Source: Pseudomonadota bacterium
GTDB taxonomy: Bacteria > Pseudomonadota > Alphaproteobacteria > Rhizobiales > Tepidamorphaceae
Direction: 5' to 3'
DNA length: 7,937 bases
NCBI GenBank assembly: GCA_023435545.1
Contig: JAEYRQ010000363.1
Span: 1-7,937 of the forward strand
Part shown: positions 7,550 through 7,937 of the stretch, in pieces
Layout: each line of letters opens with the position of its first letter
Position numbering within the stretch: the first letter of the stretch is position 1
Notes under the pieces: model-generated
Seen by the model: only the letters and a program-made list of their open reading frames with translations
What the model was told of the DNA's origin: nothing
The model's database searches: none
Translations under genes and position numbers: made by a program

Positions 7550-7937
7550 ATGCCCATCGACATCCTGATGCCCGCCCTGTCGCCGACCATGGAGAAGGGG
7601 ACGCTCGCCAAGTGGCTGGTCAAGGAGGGCGATGCCGTCGCACCCGGCGATGTGATCGCCGAGATCGAGACCGACAAGGCGACCATGGAGGTCGAGGCGG
7701 TCGACGAGGGGACGATGGGCAAGATCCTCGTCGCCGAGGGAACCGCCGACGTGCCCGTCAACGAGAAGATCGCGATCCTGCTCGGCGAGGGCGAGGACGC
7801 CGGCGCGATCAAGGCGGAGGCCAAGCCGGCTCCGGCGCCCGAGGCTGAGAAGTCTGCCGCTCCGGCGGCTCCCGCCCGCGAGCCGGAAGCACCCGCCGCG
7901 CCGCCCGCTGCGACCGCCCCGAAGGCTGAGGCCGCAC
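7550..7937 (+). CDS. pdhC: Dihydrolipoamide acetyltransferase (PDH E2), 3'-truncated by the window end
   Basis: E2 core of the PDH complex, which transfers the acetyl group from lipoamide to CoA. Only the first 129 residues are present. They comprise a lipoyl domain (residues 1 to about 80; [11 protein letters not shown], lipoyl-lysine Lys43 in [11 protein letters not shown]) and the start of an Ala/Pro/Glu/Lys-rich linker from about 88 onward. The peripheral-subunit-binding domain and the catalytic acetyltransferase domain must lie beyond the window, so the E2 assignment rests on this domain plus the position directly after pdhA and pdhB. The frame is open to the end with no stop. GGGGGA (7537-7542) precedes the ATG by 7 bases, and the gap to pdhB is 44 bases, consistent with one operon. 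A second lipoyl domain, as in some E2 proteins, cannot be excluded. Confidence 0.92.
   Translation, partial: MPIDILMPALSPTMEKGTLAKWLVKEGDAVAPGDVIAEIETDKATMEVEAVDEGTMGKILVAEGTADVPVNEKIAILLGEGEDAGAIKAEAKPAPAPEAEKSAAPAAPAREPEAPAAPPAATAPKAEAA
7661..7710 (+). repeat. Lipoyl-domain DNA repeat, copy 2 (in pdhC)
   Basis: Partner of the copy at 6201-6250. Over the first 88 residues the two proteins match at about 67 positions by hand alignment with no gaps, so the short near-identical DNA core is markedly better conserved than the rest of the domain. Confidence 0.95.

Overview
The window is GC-rich (roughly two thirds G+C by eye) and reads as an alphaproteobacterial chromosome, most likely Hyphomicrobiales (Rhizobiales). 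The main evidence is the gene string eno - ftsB/divIC-like - pdhA - pdhB - pdhC, the short rhizobial-type QueF, and a PdhB that carries its own N-terminal lipoyl domain. The genus cannot be resolved from the sequence alone.

Region 1 (1-2543, + strand) is the end of a surface-glycan operon. It holds the 3' part of a DegT/DnrJ/EryC1/StrS-type sugar aminotransferase, a PAPS-dependent sulfotransferase, and a small PglC-like phosphoglycosyl transferase. The genes are 3 and 10 bases apart. Together they suggest making an amino sugar, loading a sugar phosphate onto the polyprenyl phosphate carrier, and sulfating a glycan. The actual sugar and sulfate acceptor cannot be read from the sequence.

Region 2 (2550-3008, - strand) is queF, the preQ1 synthase of queuosine biosynthesis. 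It converges on the glycan operon with only 6 bases between stop codons. The protein is otherwise a full-length, well-conserved QueF, but the residue seven after the catalytic Cys, where the family's proton-donor Asp is expected, is Ala. This is the most unexpected coding observation in the window.

Region 3 (3148-end, + strand) is a core metabolic block: enolase, an FtsB-family divisome protein, and the pyruvate dehydrogenase E1 alpha, E1 beta and (cut by the window end) E2 genes. Enolase makes phosphoenolpyruvate, which pyruvate kinase (not in the window) turns into pyruvate; PDH then oxidises pyruvate to acetyl-CoA. The division gene sits between them. The eno-ftsB gap contains TTAA-N7-TTAAC, the consensus of the alphaproteobacterial cell-cycle regulator CtrA, 50 bases before the ftsB start. 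The ftsB-pdhA gap of 178 bases holds a TTAAC/GTTAA dyad and two small hairpins and is the likely site of the pdh promoter. The lipoyl domains of PdhB and PdhC are colinear paralogues, nearly identical in DNA around the lipoyl-lysine.

I saw no tRNA, rRNA, CRISPR array, insertion sequence or phage gene. No stretch longer than 300 bases lacks a gene. I found no clearly novel multi-gene system; the items worth checking are the QueF substitution, the CtrA-like box, and the sulfotransferase inside the glycan operon.
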